Below, one piece after another: positions 47,696 through 58,524 of a stretch of 64,000 nt of DNA (position 1 is its first letter; the number at the start of each line of letters is the position of its first letter). Below the pieces are notes generated by a model. The model saw only the letters and a list, made by a program, of their open reading frames with translations, was not told the DNA's origin and searched no databases. Source of the stretch: Pinus tabuliformis (taxonomy: Eukaryota > Streptophyta > Pinopsida > Pinales > Pinaceae); assembly GCA_031772625.1 (NCBI GenBank), contig CM062817.1:950520327-950584326 (forward strand). The letters run 5' to 3'. Both the position numbers and the translations under genes were made by a program.

Positions 47696-48520
47696 TCAAA
47701 ATCCATGCTGCTCTGAAAGTCTTGGAGTCCTTGTTGGTGTCCTCAACTGTGATTCTTGCTGCTCATTTTCTTCTACATCATCTTCTTCCATTAGTGGCAT
47801 TTTTGCATCAATTGTTTTTTCTACAGTTCCATTCCATGACTCTTGTTCTTTAAAAACAACATATTTTCTAATTATGGTCTTCTTTGTGGCAGGGTTATAC
47901 AATTTGTAAGATTTTTGATTGCTCACTATAATGAGTAAATATGCAGTTTTCACTTTTATCAACAAACTTACCACTTCCTTAGGCACATGTGCATAAGCTA
48001 CACATCCAAACACTCTGAGATGAGATACGCTACAATACATACCTGACCATGCCTGTTATGATACCCTGTTCATCGCACTCTTTGTAGGAGATTTGTTGAT
48101 CACATAAATAGAACACGCAACTACTTCTGCCCAATACTCATTAGACACGTTTCTACCTTTCAACATGCTTCTTACCATGTTCATAATTTTCCTGTTCTTT
48201 CTCTCTGCTACACCATTCTGCTGCAGTGTGTATCTGGTTGCAAACTGGCTTCTGAATCCATGTTGTTTGTAGTAATCATGGAATTCCTTTGAATCATATT
48301 CTCCACCACGATCTGACCTCAATACCTTATTCTATTGATCACTTTAGTTCTCTGCTAAGGCTTTGAATTCTTTGAACGTAGCAAAAGTTTATGACTTCCA
48401 CTTCAAGAAGTGAACCCAAGCCTTTCTGCTATAGTCATCAATGAAAGTGAGGAAGTAACAATTTCCACTAATTGACTATGTCCTCATTCATCCACACAAG
48501 TCTGTATGCACTAGCTCAAG
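47696..48520 (-). pseudogene. Integrase region, 45.7-kb Copia element
   Basis: 48056-48322 has RSDRGGEYDSKEFHDYYKQH (core aspartate region) and YTLQQNGVAERKNRKIMNMV (the glutamate block). The adjoining 47696-48040 has HLRVFGCVAYAHVPKEVV and the C-terminal linker. The expected HHCC domain lies around 48500-48660 in worn form. Confidence 0.88.
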
Positions 48521-48849
48521 AGGTTGCTTTTCTTGGTATGCAACTCCCTTTGGAAAACTTTCACGGTGTTTCTTTCTCGAAATACAACACTCACAAGTAA
48601 TAGGAGGTTCTTTGATGGGAGGTAATCCTCTGGCCATATGTTTTTGCTACAACAATCTTAAACTAGAAAAGTGCAAGTGTCCAAACCGAAAGTGCCATAA
48701 CCATTAATCATTAGAACATACAACTGTAAAATAACTGACCTGATCACTGTAATTCATAATTAGAGGAAATATTTTGTTCCTCACCATCTTCACCTTTGCT
48801 ATCAATTACTTACTTGGGGAATTGTCATATATAACACATTCTTGACCTT

Positions 48850-49290
48850 GAAAGATAACTCTATATCCTTTTTGTGTCAATTGATCGACACTTATCAAAT
48901 TATGTTTGAGACTAGGAACATAATATACCTTTGAGATTGTCTTTGGCTCCTATTGCTTGGTCAGAATGTTGACCACTACTTTACCAGCTACATCCATAGG
49001 CTTATCAGTCCCCAACTTTACCTCTGTTTCCAAAGATAAATCCAAATTTGCAACCAAATTCTTGTTTCCTGTCATGTGGTTACTACAATCACTGTCCAAT
49101 ATCCACACATAATCAGACGGTTCATGCATGGTATGGCAAGGTAGGAACATGGAGTTAGTATTATTTGTATTCCATTAGCTCTTTGGTTCCCTTGATCAAC
49201 TATCTTCTTCCCACAATCACGAACATAGTGACCAAATTTGTTGCAATAATAACATCTCACCTTTGATTTATCAAATCATTTATTATTGCT
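48850..49290 (-). pseudogene. Zinc knuckle and protease region, 45.7-kb Copia element
   Basis: MRCYYCNKFGHYVRDCGKK is a complete CCHC knuckle near 49220. About 45 residues further is YVWILDSDCSNHMTGNKNL, the Copia protease site that usually reads DSGCSxHMTG. The positions match the Gag-protease junction. Confidence 0.9.
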
Positions 49291-50690
49291 GAAGTTTCTG
49301 GAGTTGCTTCCATTTTCATGCTCATGCTCTTCTCGGTCGTCTCTTTGACCACCATATTTTCTACGTCATCCTCTGCCTCTCTATCTACTTTTGCCTCGAC
49401 CTCTGTCTCTTGAAATAGAAACCTAACTTTTGAAAGCAGTCTCTAAAGTAGAACCCTTATTTATGTCTATCCTCGCCTCATGCAATAGAAGTGATCCCAT
49501 TAACTCGTAAACTGTTCCTTATCAGTCGAGCCCCCTCTCCTCTCCCTCTCCTTAACAGTCGAGTACCTAAAGGTCCTCTCCTTAACAGTCGAGCCTACTT
49601 ACGCATCCTTGGGGTCGAGTACCTCTCCTTATTAGTCGAGCGTGCTTACGCACCCTAAAGGTCCTCTCCCTTATGGTCGAGCCTGCTTACGCATCCTTAT
49701 TAGTCGAGTGTGCTAACGCACCCTAAAGGGTCCTCTCCCTCTCCTTAATAGTCGAGTACCTAAAGGTCCTATGGTCGAGCGCCTCCGGTCCTCTCCCTAT
49801 GGTCGAGCCTGCTTACGCATCCTCTCCCTCTCCCTTATGGTCGAGTACCTAAAGGTCCTTATGGTCGAGTACCTAAAGGTCCTTAACAGTCGAGCCTGCT
49901 TACGCATCCTTATCAGTCGAGCCCCCTAAAGGGTCCTCTCCCTATGGTCGAGCGCCTCCGGTCCTTATTAGTCGGACGGAAGTATCTGAACCATAGAATT
50001 CACCTAACGGGTGGCATTTTTCATATAGTATTAGGACCCATCCTCAAGCCGAAGGAGTTAACCCAAACTAGAATACTTTCAAAAATGAAGCACCTTCTTC
50101 CTAATGGCTCCTTATTTTGATTCTGAATCCTTGGCTTCTTCTATGGTCGCTACCACAACACCAAATTTGGTAGAAAAATATGTGAGGACCTTCTCAACCA
50201 CTATTTGATCTTTCAGTTCTTCACCATAAATCTTCAACTAATTTACAACAGTTATGACAAGATTCATGAAAGAATCGATCCTATGTCTCCTTCGTCTGTA
50301 GACTTTCAAAATCTATCCTAGTATTCTGCAACTTAACAATATTAACTTTAGCCATACCTTTATAATTTATCGCCAAAGTATCCCATGATTCCTTTGCTGA
50401 AGACGTGATCATAGTCTTCTGGAACACTTCTTAGTTCACTCCTTACTAGGTAAGTTGCAACGCTTGTGCATTCTTCTTCTTGTCCTTCTTCCATTGTTCC
50501 CTCTCTCCATTAGTGAGAGCTTGTTCTTCTACTTAATTCTTAGGTTCTAAAACCCCAAATTGGATATAATCCCAAACATCATGTCCCTGCAACATGGTTG
50601 CCATCTTAATTACCCACACATCGTAATCTTTCCCAGTAAATGGTGGAAACTAGGGCTAGAAATTCGAGAAAGCCATCTTTCTTCAAAAAA
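49290..50690 (-). pseudogene. gag region, 45.7-kb Copia element
   Basis: Worn coding sequence between the knuckle and the 5' end of the internal region. An arginine-rich patch lies near 49330-49430, and Gag-like blocks occur around 50130-50680. The N-terminal block near 50660 sits where FxGxNYxxW-type Copia Gag starts are expected. The region is split by the module array at 49516-49975. Confidence 0.6.
49516..49975. repeat. Mosaic array of short palindromic modules anchored on GTCGAG
   Basis: In about 460 bp GTCGAG occurs 15 times, plus one GTCGGA at the right end. Each is preceded by TTATGG, TTAACA, TTATCA, TTATTA or a similar stub and followed by one of a few modules. These are TACCTAAAGGTCC (four times), CCTGCTTACGCATCC (four times, one variant), CGTGCTTACGCACCC (twice, one variant), GCGCCTCCGGTCC (twice) and CCCCCTAAAGGGTCC (once). 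CTCTCCC stretches link many of them. Most modules contain a small inverted repeat (GTGC-TTAC-GCAC, ACCT-AA-AGGT, CCCT-AA-AGGG). Spacing is irregular, unlike an ordinary minisatellite. Base composition is clearly GC-richer than the surroundings. Function unknown. Confidence 0.9.
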
Positions 50691-50854
50691 ATCTCTTTAA
50701 AAACCCTAAATTTTTCCTTTTATTAAAAAGCACCAAAGTTTATGTTTTTTACTAAAAAAAACTTAAAAAAAAAACATCTTTTTCATATAACTTTACAAAA
50801 GCCCTTTTTGAAAACTTTAATAAAAATCCTTTTCACCACACCTTTAAAAAACAA

Positions 50855-50860
<6 letters not shown>

Positions 50861-50909
<49 letters not shown>
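50861..50909. repeat. (AT)n microsatellite
   Basis: AT run of about 49 bases within the 5' untranslated part of the 45.7-kb Copia element. Confidence 0.95.
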
Positions 50910-50912
<3 letters not shown>

Positions 50913-51325
50913 CACTTATTAAAAGGACCTCCTGAATTTGACCTTTGAATAAAGATCGTGGCCTTTTATAACTTTTCGTGCCCTTCCGAAAAAGAACCAC
51001 CCACATGAGCAAAACAAAAATGAGAAAGGTACTCCACATGAGTTTGTTAACTTTAAAATACGCCTTTGAAAACTTATAGAACTACTTTGAAACTTCAACG
51101 AATGGTTTACACTAACACGTTGTTTTAATTCATACGTATGCGTGGTAACAACCCTCACGAAAGTGAAGCACTGTTAACGCGGTTCTCTTTTGAGCCCTTG
51201 TGCATTATAACGCCTTGTATACAATATGTAAGGTGTGTTATAATTTCAACCAAGAAGAAAAATATTCTCTCGTCTCTATGATGGGCTGCTGCTAATCTGT
51301 TCTCCCTTGTGACTCTTTGTAACCT

Positions 51326-51339
51326 CGCTCTGATACCAA
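51326..51339 (-). promoter_or_regulatory. Primer binding site of the 45.7-kb Copia element
   Basis: On the - strand, TTGGTATCAGAGCGAGG follows two bases after the LTR end CCGACA. It is the initiator tRNA-Met type. Confidence 0.88.
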
Positions 51340-51341
51340 TT

Positions 51342-51601
51342 TGTCGGAAAGACAGAGGAAACAAAACAAAAGTCACATGAACTACGATTCTTATATTGAT
51401 CAAACAAAACGTGATAGTCACAATGAACCTGGTGAAGGGTATTTAACCTTTTCAACTAGCAACTTGCCTATGTTGACATGCAACCACACACATAAATTCA
51501 TCTATCACCTAACTCGACTTGACTCAACATTCAACACTTAGTTAGATAACTCTCTAATTTTAGCCAACACCTCATGCGGGAGTAATTAGCTTATTGTAAC
51601 A
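51342..51601 (-). repeat. 5' LTR of the 45.7-kb Copia element
   Basis: 260 bp, ends TGTCGG and GTAACA on the + strand. It is the partner of 45703-45962. Confidence 0.9.
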
Positions 51602-52959
51602 CATGCAACCTACTCATCACGACTCATATTTCAGACTGAATGTTCTTCCGAGTTTTTGCATCACTTCGAAATATTGTAGTCCAATGGAGATGGTCAAAAC
51701 CTTGACAATGTGCTCAACATTAAGGGAGGAAATGGAGATTCAAGTTATGCCTACCATTCTCCATCTATGCAGTTAATTCTATTAGCCTAATCAAGCCTTG
51801 TTTTGTTAGTGTCGGTATCTTCATCCCTCCATCAGTGATCAAATTTCTCTTTTTGCATGCATGTTAGGTGTCCCATCCGATCAGCTGCATTCCATTAGGT
51901 CATGGATCAACTGATGGTAGTGGTTCATTGTCATTTTCCCTCATGGCATTTACCTGCTAGCCTGTTTTCACATGTTCAGGTCATTTATTGTTATTTTATT
52001 TCATTCCATTTACCAAAATCATTTTTAGGGTTTTAGGTCTCACTAGGTCTAGGGTTTGTCACCATGGTCATCAAAAACCTAATAAAAGGTCAGCATGCAC
52101 ATGAGGAGGTCTTATAAGTTCATCAGATCAAAATTTCACTAATAATATGCTCAATAAGTGATTTTTACCTCAAAACTCTGTTTTGAGGTGAGAACAGAGT
52201 TTTTTATTTCTATGTACAAAGTTTATGTAATTTAAAATGTTTTCTATATGTAATAAGTTCCAGCTGCTGCCCCTGCTCACCTTGCCAACTCCAACCACTG
52301 AAGACAAAAGAAAAAGCATCAATGCATCAATTTACCAAGTGACCAAGAAAAGTCAATTTAATAAAAAAACAGAGCTAATGACCAAAAGTGACTTGGACAT
52401 TAGAAAAGTGGGTTTGAATAATTAAAAAATTTAAAGCCATCCATATATAAAGTCAAAGGAGTACCTTTCATCATTTCCTTGTGCAAAATACCCTTGGAGA
52501 GCAAAAAATCATGATTTGGAGAAAGATTGAGCTTTGGAGGCCAAAAACCCTGTTTTTCAAGAAAACTTGCCTGGTGCTACGTGTCAAAGGCAGTACGTTG
52601 TGCATCAGACTGGCCCTACGCATCAGTCACTTTCTGCCAGTGTAAATTTGCACGGGTGCTGCGCATCAGGAGGGCGCTACGCATTGGGCCCAGTGTGTTG
52701 CGCATCAGTCTATAAGTTGCAAAATTGTTCCAAATTACTCAATAACCCTCAAAAATGTTGTATTTCCATTCTACAAGTAAATGATCATTGCCCTGGAGCT
52801 AAATTTGATGTCATGCTGGTGTCCTTCATGAGTTTTGCATATTGAAAGTGAAACCCTAGTTGTCTTCATTGTTTTCCATTACATTGTGCAATTTTCACTC
52901 CACCATTATAAAAAACATCATTAAACCCTTTTCCCTCTTCCATTTTCCTAAATCACTCC
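51602..52959. other. Unclassified repeat-like DNA left of the inverted-repeat element
   Basis: No gene recognised. About 51845-52080 resembles, in inverted and diverged form, about 56350-56600 inside the next element (shared CCTAATGGAATGCA and AAACCCTAGACCTA). A cluster of GCGCATCAG/TACGCATCAG words lies at about 52600-52710. Both points suggest this belongs to the same repeat family as 52960-59901. Confidence 0.5.
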
Positions 52960-54367
52960 TGTTAGAGCCTAGATTTGCCTTAGGCTGAAAAGACAAGGTT
53001 CTAGGTCCACATCAAACCATGCTCAGCCTCGTAGCTAGCCCTACGAGGACAGGAGAGGGCTCTCTCCAGGTCAATCTCAGCGAAAGATAATCAATGGGGC
53101 TTGAGATGACTGAATAAAAAACTAATTTTAGGCTAGGTATGAAGTGCAAAGGATTTGATTTGAGTTTTTGAGGGTTTTGTTGGAAAAAAGGACAGGAAAA
53201 TTTTGGGTCCGAGGATGAGGCCAGATTTTTGCAGAGTTCAGGTAGGGGCAAGATAGGTAGTAGTTTTGATGTTTTGGATTGAATGAATGGGTGGATCAGA
53301 CTGGTGAGGATCCAAGTAGGGGAAGAGGGTTTCGAGAGTCCTCCTCAAACAGATGAAAACATGTAGAATTAAATAAAATTTCAAGGAAGAGCATAGCAGT
53401 CCAATGAATTCTACCTTAATCACTCATTTGTTTAATTGAAAAAGACAAGATAAAGGGAAATGATATGCATAAACATCAGTGAAGTTACAAATACATAGAG
53501 AAAAACACCATCAAAACACATAGCCACATGGATCCCAACAAGTGCTGCAAAACCCTTGTCTTTCCTTTGCCAAAATTGCAGAAATGAAATGTCCAATAGA
53601 GTGCCAAGCAATCCCAAGTGTCCAACCATGAAAAGGACTTAGATATTACATAATATAGACAAGCCAAACCCATTCCCTTGCCTCTAGAGGTATAGCTTGT
53701 CATTCTAGGAGCTGTTTGAACCAATTCTAAACAAAGCACTAAAATCTAGGCATTCAAACAACTTGCCTCTATATGGTAGGAAACTGATTCATTCATTTAA
53801 TTTTGACTTTTTAGCGAATGAATCCTCTATAACAAGTAAATGTGTACCAAAATTACATCATGGTTATGAAATTACATCATGGTGGATCAAAAGTTACATG
53901 AAAAAGTGAAACTAGTCAAAACTTGGCAAATTACTGAGTTGTACAGTGAAAAATAGGCAAAAATCCTCTATGCACCGCACCTGATTCTCTATGCATCATG
54001 CCACTTTGGAGCTGAATTTGAGGCCATTTATTAAGTCAAAATTGATCCCAACTATGCTTGTTGGAAATCCGTGCCTGTCTACTTTCCAACCCAAGTGGAA
54101 TTTCTGAATTTGGATGTCATTTGCCCCTCCAAAACTTCATTCTCCCAAGACTGCTTCATATGTGTCAAAATAAGGGCAATGAGGTCATTTTTTGAGTGCT
54201 TTTGGCCTCTTGAGGGCTCAAAACCTGCCCAAATTTCTTGGCCATGGAAATGAAAGCATAATTTTTCATGCCAAATCCAAAAATGTAAATTTTTTGAGAT
54301 TTGGAGCTTCCTAGCAAAAGCGAGCACCACGTGGCGCGACACATAGGGAGGAAAACCCTGTGTTAAC
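52960..54367 (+). repeat. Left inverted arm
   Basis: Landmarks shared with the right arm (inverted) are AACATCAAACCAYGCT near 53010, TTTTAGGCTAGGTAT near 53130 and CTCCCAAGACTGCTTC near 54140. The inner part contains one copy of a subrepeat that is followed by two weaker copies at about 54440 and 54640. Confidence 0.8.
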
Positions 54368-56879
54368 ATTTCTGTGCGTAGTGCCTTTTTACAGCCCCGT
54401 TTTGAGGGCCTACCCAGTCTCCAAATTTGATGTAGGACACCTCCTTGGAAAGGCCTTTGAGTCTAATTTCTAACTCGACTATAATTTTGCAATTTGGAGT
54501 TCATTTTCCCTGCTAAAAGTCAAATCTCCCAAGACGGGTCAAAATGTGCCAAATGATGCTGCCTCAAGGCAGAGTGCTGTTGCAGTCAACTTTTGAAGAT
54601 CTTCCTCAACTCCAAATTGAGCCTATGCTATCTCATTGGAAATCTATTTGTGTCTATTATCATTTAATGCAATAATCAAGTCATTTGGCCAACCATGCTA
54701 GGAGAAAACGTGATTTTCCCAAGGTCACTTCAAAGGTGCGTCAATTCTCCCGAGGTGACTGTATTTTTTATTTTTCTCTAAAACCATGACACATGTGTAG
54801 AAATTGAAGGAGGTTTTTCTTCCTTGTCCTATTTTTGACAAAAACCTCTCTCATTGTTTCCAAATTCATCTTTCCTTTCTAAGAAACATCAGTTGAGTAA
54901 AACCTACCTCGATGTGTGGAACAAGGGATTTGTCGAAATGAATCGAAATGAAGGGGATAAGGGGCTTCTAAATTCTTGAGAAAATTTTTCGAGGTGGGGA
55001 GGGATGTTAGGAAGTATGCGAAAGTGGAATTTTAGAGATTGAGTGAGGGGAAGGGGTCCAAAAGGGCTAAACACAGGCCCAACCTAGGAAATTGTCAAGT
55101 TGTAGCAAGAAACTAGGGTTTGTGCGAAAATAAGGAATTCGGGGGATCTCAGTGATGGGAAGTGTTTAATAAGGTATATTAAGGATAGGGGAATGTGTAT
55201 GAACATTAGGATACAAGTTTTTCTGATTATTTGACCATCCAAGAGAAATTTCCTTCAAAACCCTAGGAGAGAGAAATAACCTTACCTAGGCGCAATTGAG
55301 CATGAACAAGGCATAAAATGACCTAGTGAAACTTGGCATGATGATGAAAATCCTATGAATGATGGTAAAATCTACTGAATGGTGACATGAAGCTCTTGGG
55401 ACAGCCATTAGGGTTTGGGAATTTTAAGTATGAGACTAGGGTTTGGTGCATTTGGGATTTGAGAATTTGGGAAAGGAAATTTGGGAGAAGGAATTAACGA
55501 GATTAGGGGGATAGGGAAACTTAGCGAATAATGAAAACAAGGGAGAAATGGGATGGAGGAGTGAATTGGGTGACAAAACAATGATTTTAAAACCCTAGCA
55601 GCAAGTTTCCTTGAGGTAATTTAAGAGGTAGGCTTTGATGTTTTTGTTTTAACGATTATCATCCATAAACCACCATAGCCTATCACAAAATTGGATGAAA
55701 CATCAAGATGGAGGCTCTATGTGGCAAATTTTTGTGAATTATTGGTAATTTGGGACAATTCTTAACAGTTTCGGGCCTTTTTCTGAGTGCGCCGCGTAGC
55801 TCGCCCAATGCATTGCGCCTTCCCAGTGTGCCGCGCCCATGTTATTTTTCACTGGGTTCTGACGCCTAATGCGCCGCACCTTCTACCCAGTGAGCCGTGC
55901 CAGCCAATTTTCTTCCAATTTCACCAATTTCTCACTTGTTCACAAAAATTGCTTTGAGTTGCATCCTCTTTATTCTTGGCATGCAAATGAACTATTGAAG
56001 CACAAGAATATCTCCTATGGCATGGAATTTGATTCTTCATTTGGAAAACACACTTTTGTAATGTTGCAGACTTTGGCACTTTCACATAACTCTATTTTTG
56101 CTTCCACTTTGATTTTTTGGCTGAATGATGAAACTTTGTCTATTTTTGCAGGGATGATTGGCATGTAATTTTGGCAAAGGACGACAAGGGTTGCACCTGA
56201 AGCACCTCATGACTGAAGAACTTTAAAAATTACATATTTATTACAAACCATAAATTTGATGATTTCTTTTTTCAAAAAAGAATCATGATCAAACACATGG
56301 ACGATGAAATTTTGCAACGAAAATTGATTTTGAACCTCACTCATGTGCCTGTGGACATTATTAGACCTTTTGAAGAGGAAACCCTAGACCTAATAACTAA
56401 AATGACCCTTTTGCTTACCAAGTGACAAAATAGGACTGTGAATGACTTTAAAATTGATTTCAATGTATAGACACGGAGAAACAGATACATGATATGAGGG
56501 AGATGAGTGACAAGATCGTTCCGCCAGAGAACCGATGCTCCTAATGGAATGCAAATGACTGGGCTGAATGAGACACCTAAAAATGAAATACAACAAAAGA
56601 GATTTTGATCGCTGACGGAGGCCTGAACAGCTGAACAGAGTGACTCTAACAACTCCATTAATCCCATTTTCCATATCCCACTCCCCTAAAATAGCTAATT
56701 CCCTTCACCAAACCCTAAATCCCTCACTAAACCCTAGTTTCCCAAAACTAAACCCTTCATCCCCCAACTCCATTTTCCATTAGTAAAATCTCTTCATACT
56801 CATCAGCCTTGTCCTTCATCATTACCATTTTCTAGCATATCACCATCACATCCCTTCCCTAAGACAATCACCAAGCATC
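54368..56879. other. Non-coding interior of the inverted-repeat element
   Basis: I see no supported coding region. Weak copies of the arm subrepeat lie at about 54440-54540 and 54630-54730. CpG-rich words (GTGCGCCGCG, AATGCGCCGCACC) cluster at 55785-55890. A stretch of imperfect AAACCCTA words lies at 56705-56755, too irregular to call telomeric. Confidence 0.5.
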
Positions 56880-57713
56880 ATGGCAAGAAACAGTGGGTCA
56901 AGCTATGAAGAGGAGACACTAAGTGATAGTTCAAGAGAAAGGAATGTATAGCCAAGGAGACCTCACAAGGGTGGGAAAATTATCTGAGAGGAACCTATTA
57001 GCATTGTTGAACTCCTTGCTTGCCCCCTTGCCACCACTTGTTTCAGATACCAATCTTGCTTTGAGTTTTGTGAGATGGTTGAGAGGGTTAAGTATCATCA
57101 TGAATTGGTAAGGGAATTTGTCATCAACATGGAGAACAATATGGTAAAACTTACTGGCATCAATTTCACTCTTTCACCAGCCATTATTGCATAAGCAACT
57201 AGAATGCCAAATGTAGGGGAAAGGTGGAATAAAAGACATAATATCGGCAAACAACATTATGAACCATATATTAAAGCCAAATATCATGGTAGATTGAGCA
57301 GGGTGTTTCCTTTCAAGTTCTTGGAAGACCGGTATGTTCCACTTATGAAACTCATCATCAAATACTTCACATGTGAGGGAAGGTTCTCTAGACTCTATGC
57401 CTATCATATCAGATTGCTCATGCATTTCACCAGGGTTAGAATGATGAGTATTCCATATTTCATTTGCAAAAACATAGAGAGCGTGACTATGATTGCAAAG
57501 AGAAAACCATACCAACAACAACTTAACAATATTTATCACTTTGCTATCATCAAGATTATTGTTGTGCATCTGCTTATTCAGTTGGTAGTGCCATGGGACA
57601 CCTTCATTGCCCATGAAATCTTCAAGGGGCCTCAAATTTTTATAGATCCTCAAGAGGAAGGTGGACCTTCCAGGCAACAAAAAGAGAATGAAAGAAAAAA
57701 TTAAGAGGCTCAC
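56880..57713 (+). pseudogene. Unrecognised coding region, N-terminal and central part
   Basis: A clear ATG at 56880 opens an acidic, serine-rich start (MARNSGSSYEEETLSDSS). The best open frame, 57204-57704, encodes 166 residues with YEPYIKAKYHGRLSRVFPFK, LMKLIIKYFTCEGRFSRLYA and YHIRLLMHFTRVRMM, ending in a charged tail. Just before it the reading contains LTGINFTLSPAIIA. I do not recognise a family. The layout reminds me loosely of plant transposon-associated proteins, but I cannot support a name. The coding stretch is interrupted, so it may no longer work. It shares an element with a coiled-coil stretch directly downstream. Confidence 0.5.
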
Positions 57714-57719
57714 ATTCCT

Positions 57720-58451
57720 ACGTTTATAACTTATGAGAAAGGCACAAGAAGATTTTTTGTAGCTGCCAAACGAGTATTATCTCCACCAAGGGTGCAAGGG
57801 GTCTTGTTATCTTCACCGGATCACAGCCAAATGCTAGCTTCACTTGGGGTGAAAAGGGCTTTGTATTCTTCTCCAGCAAAACAAGTACAGGACAAAGGAA
57901 AGCAACCATTGCATGATGAAGGGCCTTCTGAAGGGCAATATAGGGATTTTGTTTTGATTGAGGAAGATGACACTGATTTGGGCTCCCAAAGCTCAAAACT
58001 CTAGGATGTGGTCATCAAAGGGAAAGAAGATGAGATCCAAGCCTTATCACTTGACCTTGAGAGGGCTAAGTGGATCATTAATTTCCTTGAGCAAGAAAAC
58101 AAGCAATTGGAGGAAAAACAAACAATCATGGAGCTGCAAACCATTAGGGAAAAATGACAAGTGGCAAAAAGAAGGAAAATCAAGATGACATCACTAGAAC
58201 AAGAAATAGAGGCTGACCGAGAATCATGGTTGGAAAGAGTGAATATCCACCTTGAGAAGCTGCTTGATAAGGCTAACAAGGAGAAGAACATGTTGCGCCA
58301 CATGGCTTATCACTATTTGGCCCAGAACAGAATTTGCAAGACAAGGATAAGAAGCCTAAAAGCTAAGTTAAAGAGAGCCTTAGAAGCCAAAAGGGAGCAA
58401 GATAAACTTAAAATTTTGGCTGAAGCCTCCTTGGCTCAGCAAAGCAATTAG
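57720..58451 (+). pseudogene. Unrecognised coding region, coiled-coil part
   Basis: Open stretches at 57792-58004 and 58161-58451 encode a proline/serine-containing linker (RALYSSPAKQVQDKGKQPLH), an acidic patch (VLIEEDDTDLGSQSS), then strongly charged helical sequence. The helix-rich part includes EIEADRESWLERVNIHLEKL and AKLKRALEAKREQDKLKILA, with heptad-like spacing of leucines. This predicts a coiled coil for self-association. The end AEASLAQQSN lies about 75 bases before the right arm. It is probably the C-terminal part of the same protein as the preceding entry. No known domain is recognised. Confidence 0.5.
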
Positions 58452-58524
58452 TAAGCTTGCCTCTTACCAATTTTGAAGCAATTTTGAGAAATTTTTGTCA
58501 TTTCACAAATTTTAATTGCAAAAC

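Larger units (their letters stand above)
45703..51601 (-). mobile_element. Ty1/Copia LTR retrotransposon with short LTRs, decayed
   Basis: LTRs of about 260 bp lie at 51342-51601 (5') and 45703-45962 (3'). In element orientation they start TGTTA and the 5' copy ends TTTCCGACA. The primer site and polypurine tract lie where expected. Parts in order: gag, zinc knuckle, protease, integrase, reverse transcriptase, RNase H, hence Copia. I see no matching target duplication. Several breaks exist and LTR divergence is high, so it is old. The gag region contains an unusual module array described separately. Confidence 0.9.

Noticed and set aside
49516-49975. CRISPR array
   Set aside because: Anchor repeats are only about 6-11 bases, spacing is irregular, the intervening modules themselves recur, there are no cas genes, and the surroundings are eukaryotic retrotransposons.
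56705-56755. Interstitial telomere repeat (AAACCCT)n
   Set aside because: Only a few AAACCCTA words occur, with irregular spacers. This is common in AT-rich plant DNA.
57174-57713. Minus-strand frame of 179 codons opposite the unknown protein
   Set aside because: It is about as long as the + strand frame, but its composition is hydrophobic and motif-free. The + strand has a start, charged tail and downstream coiled coil in consistent order. I preferred the + strand but cannot fully exclude the other.
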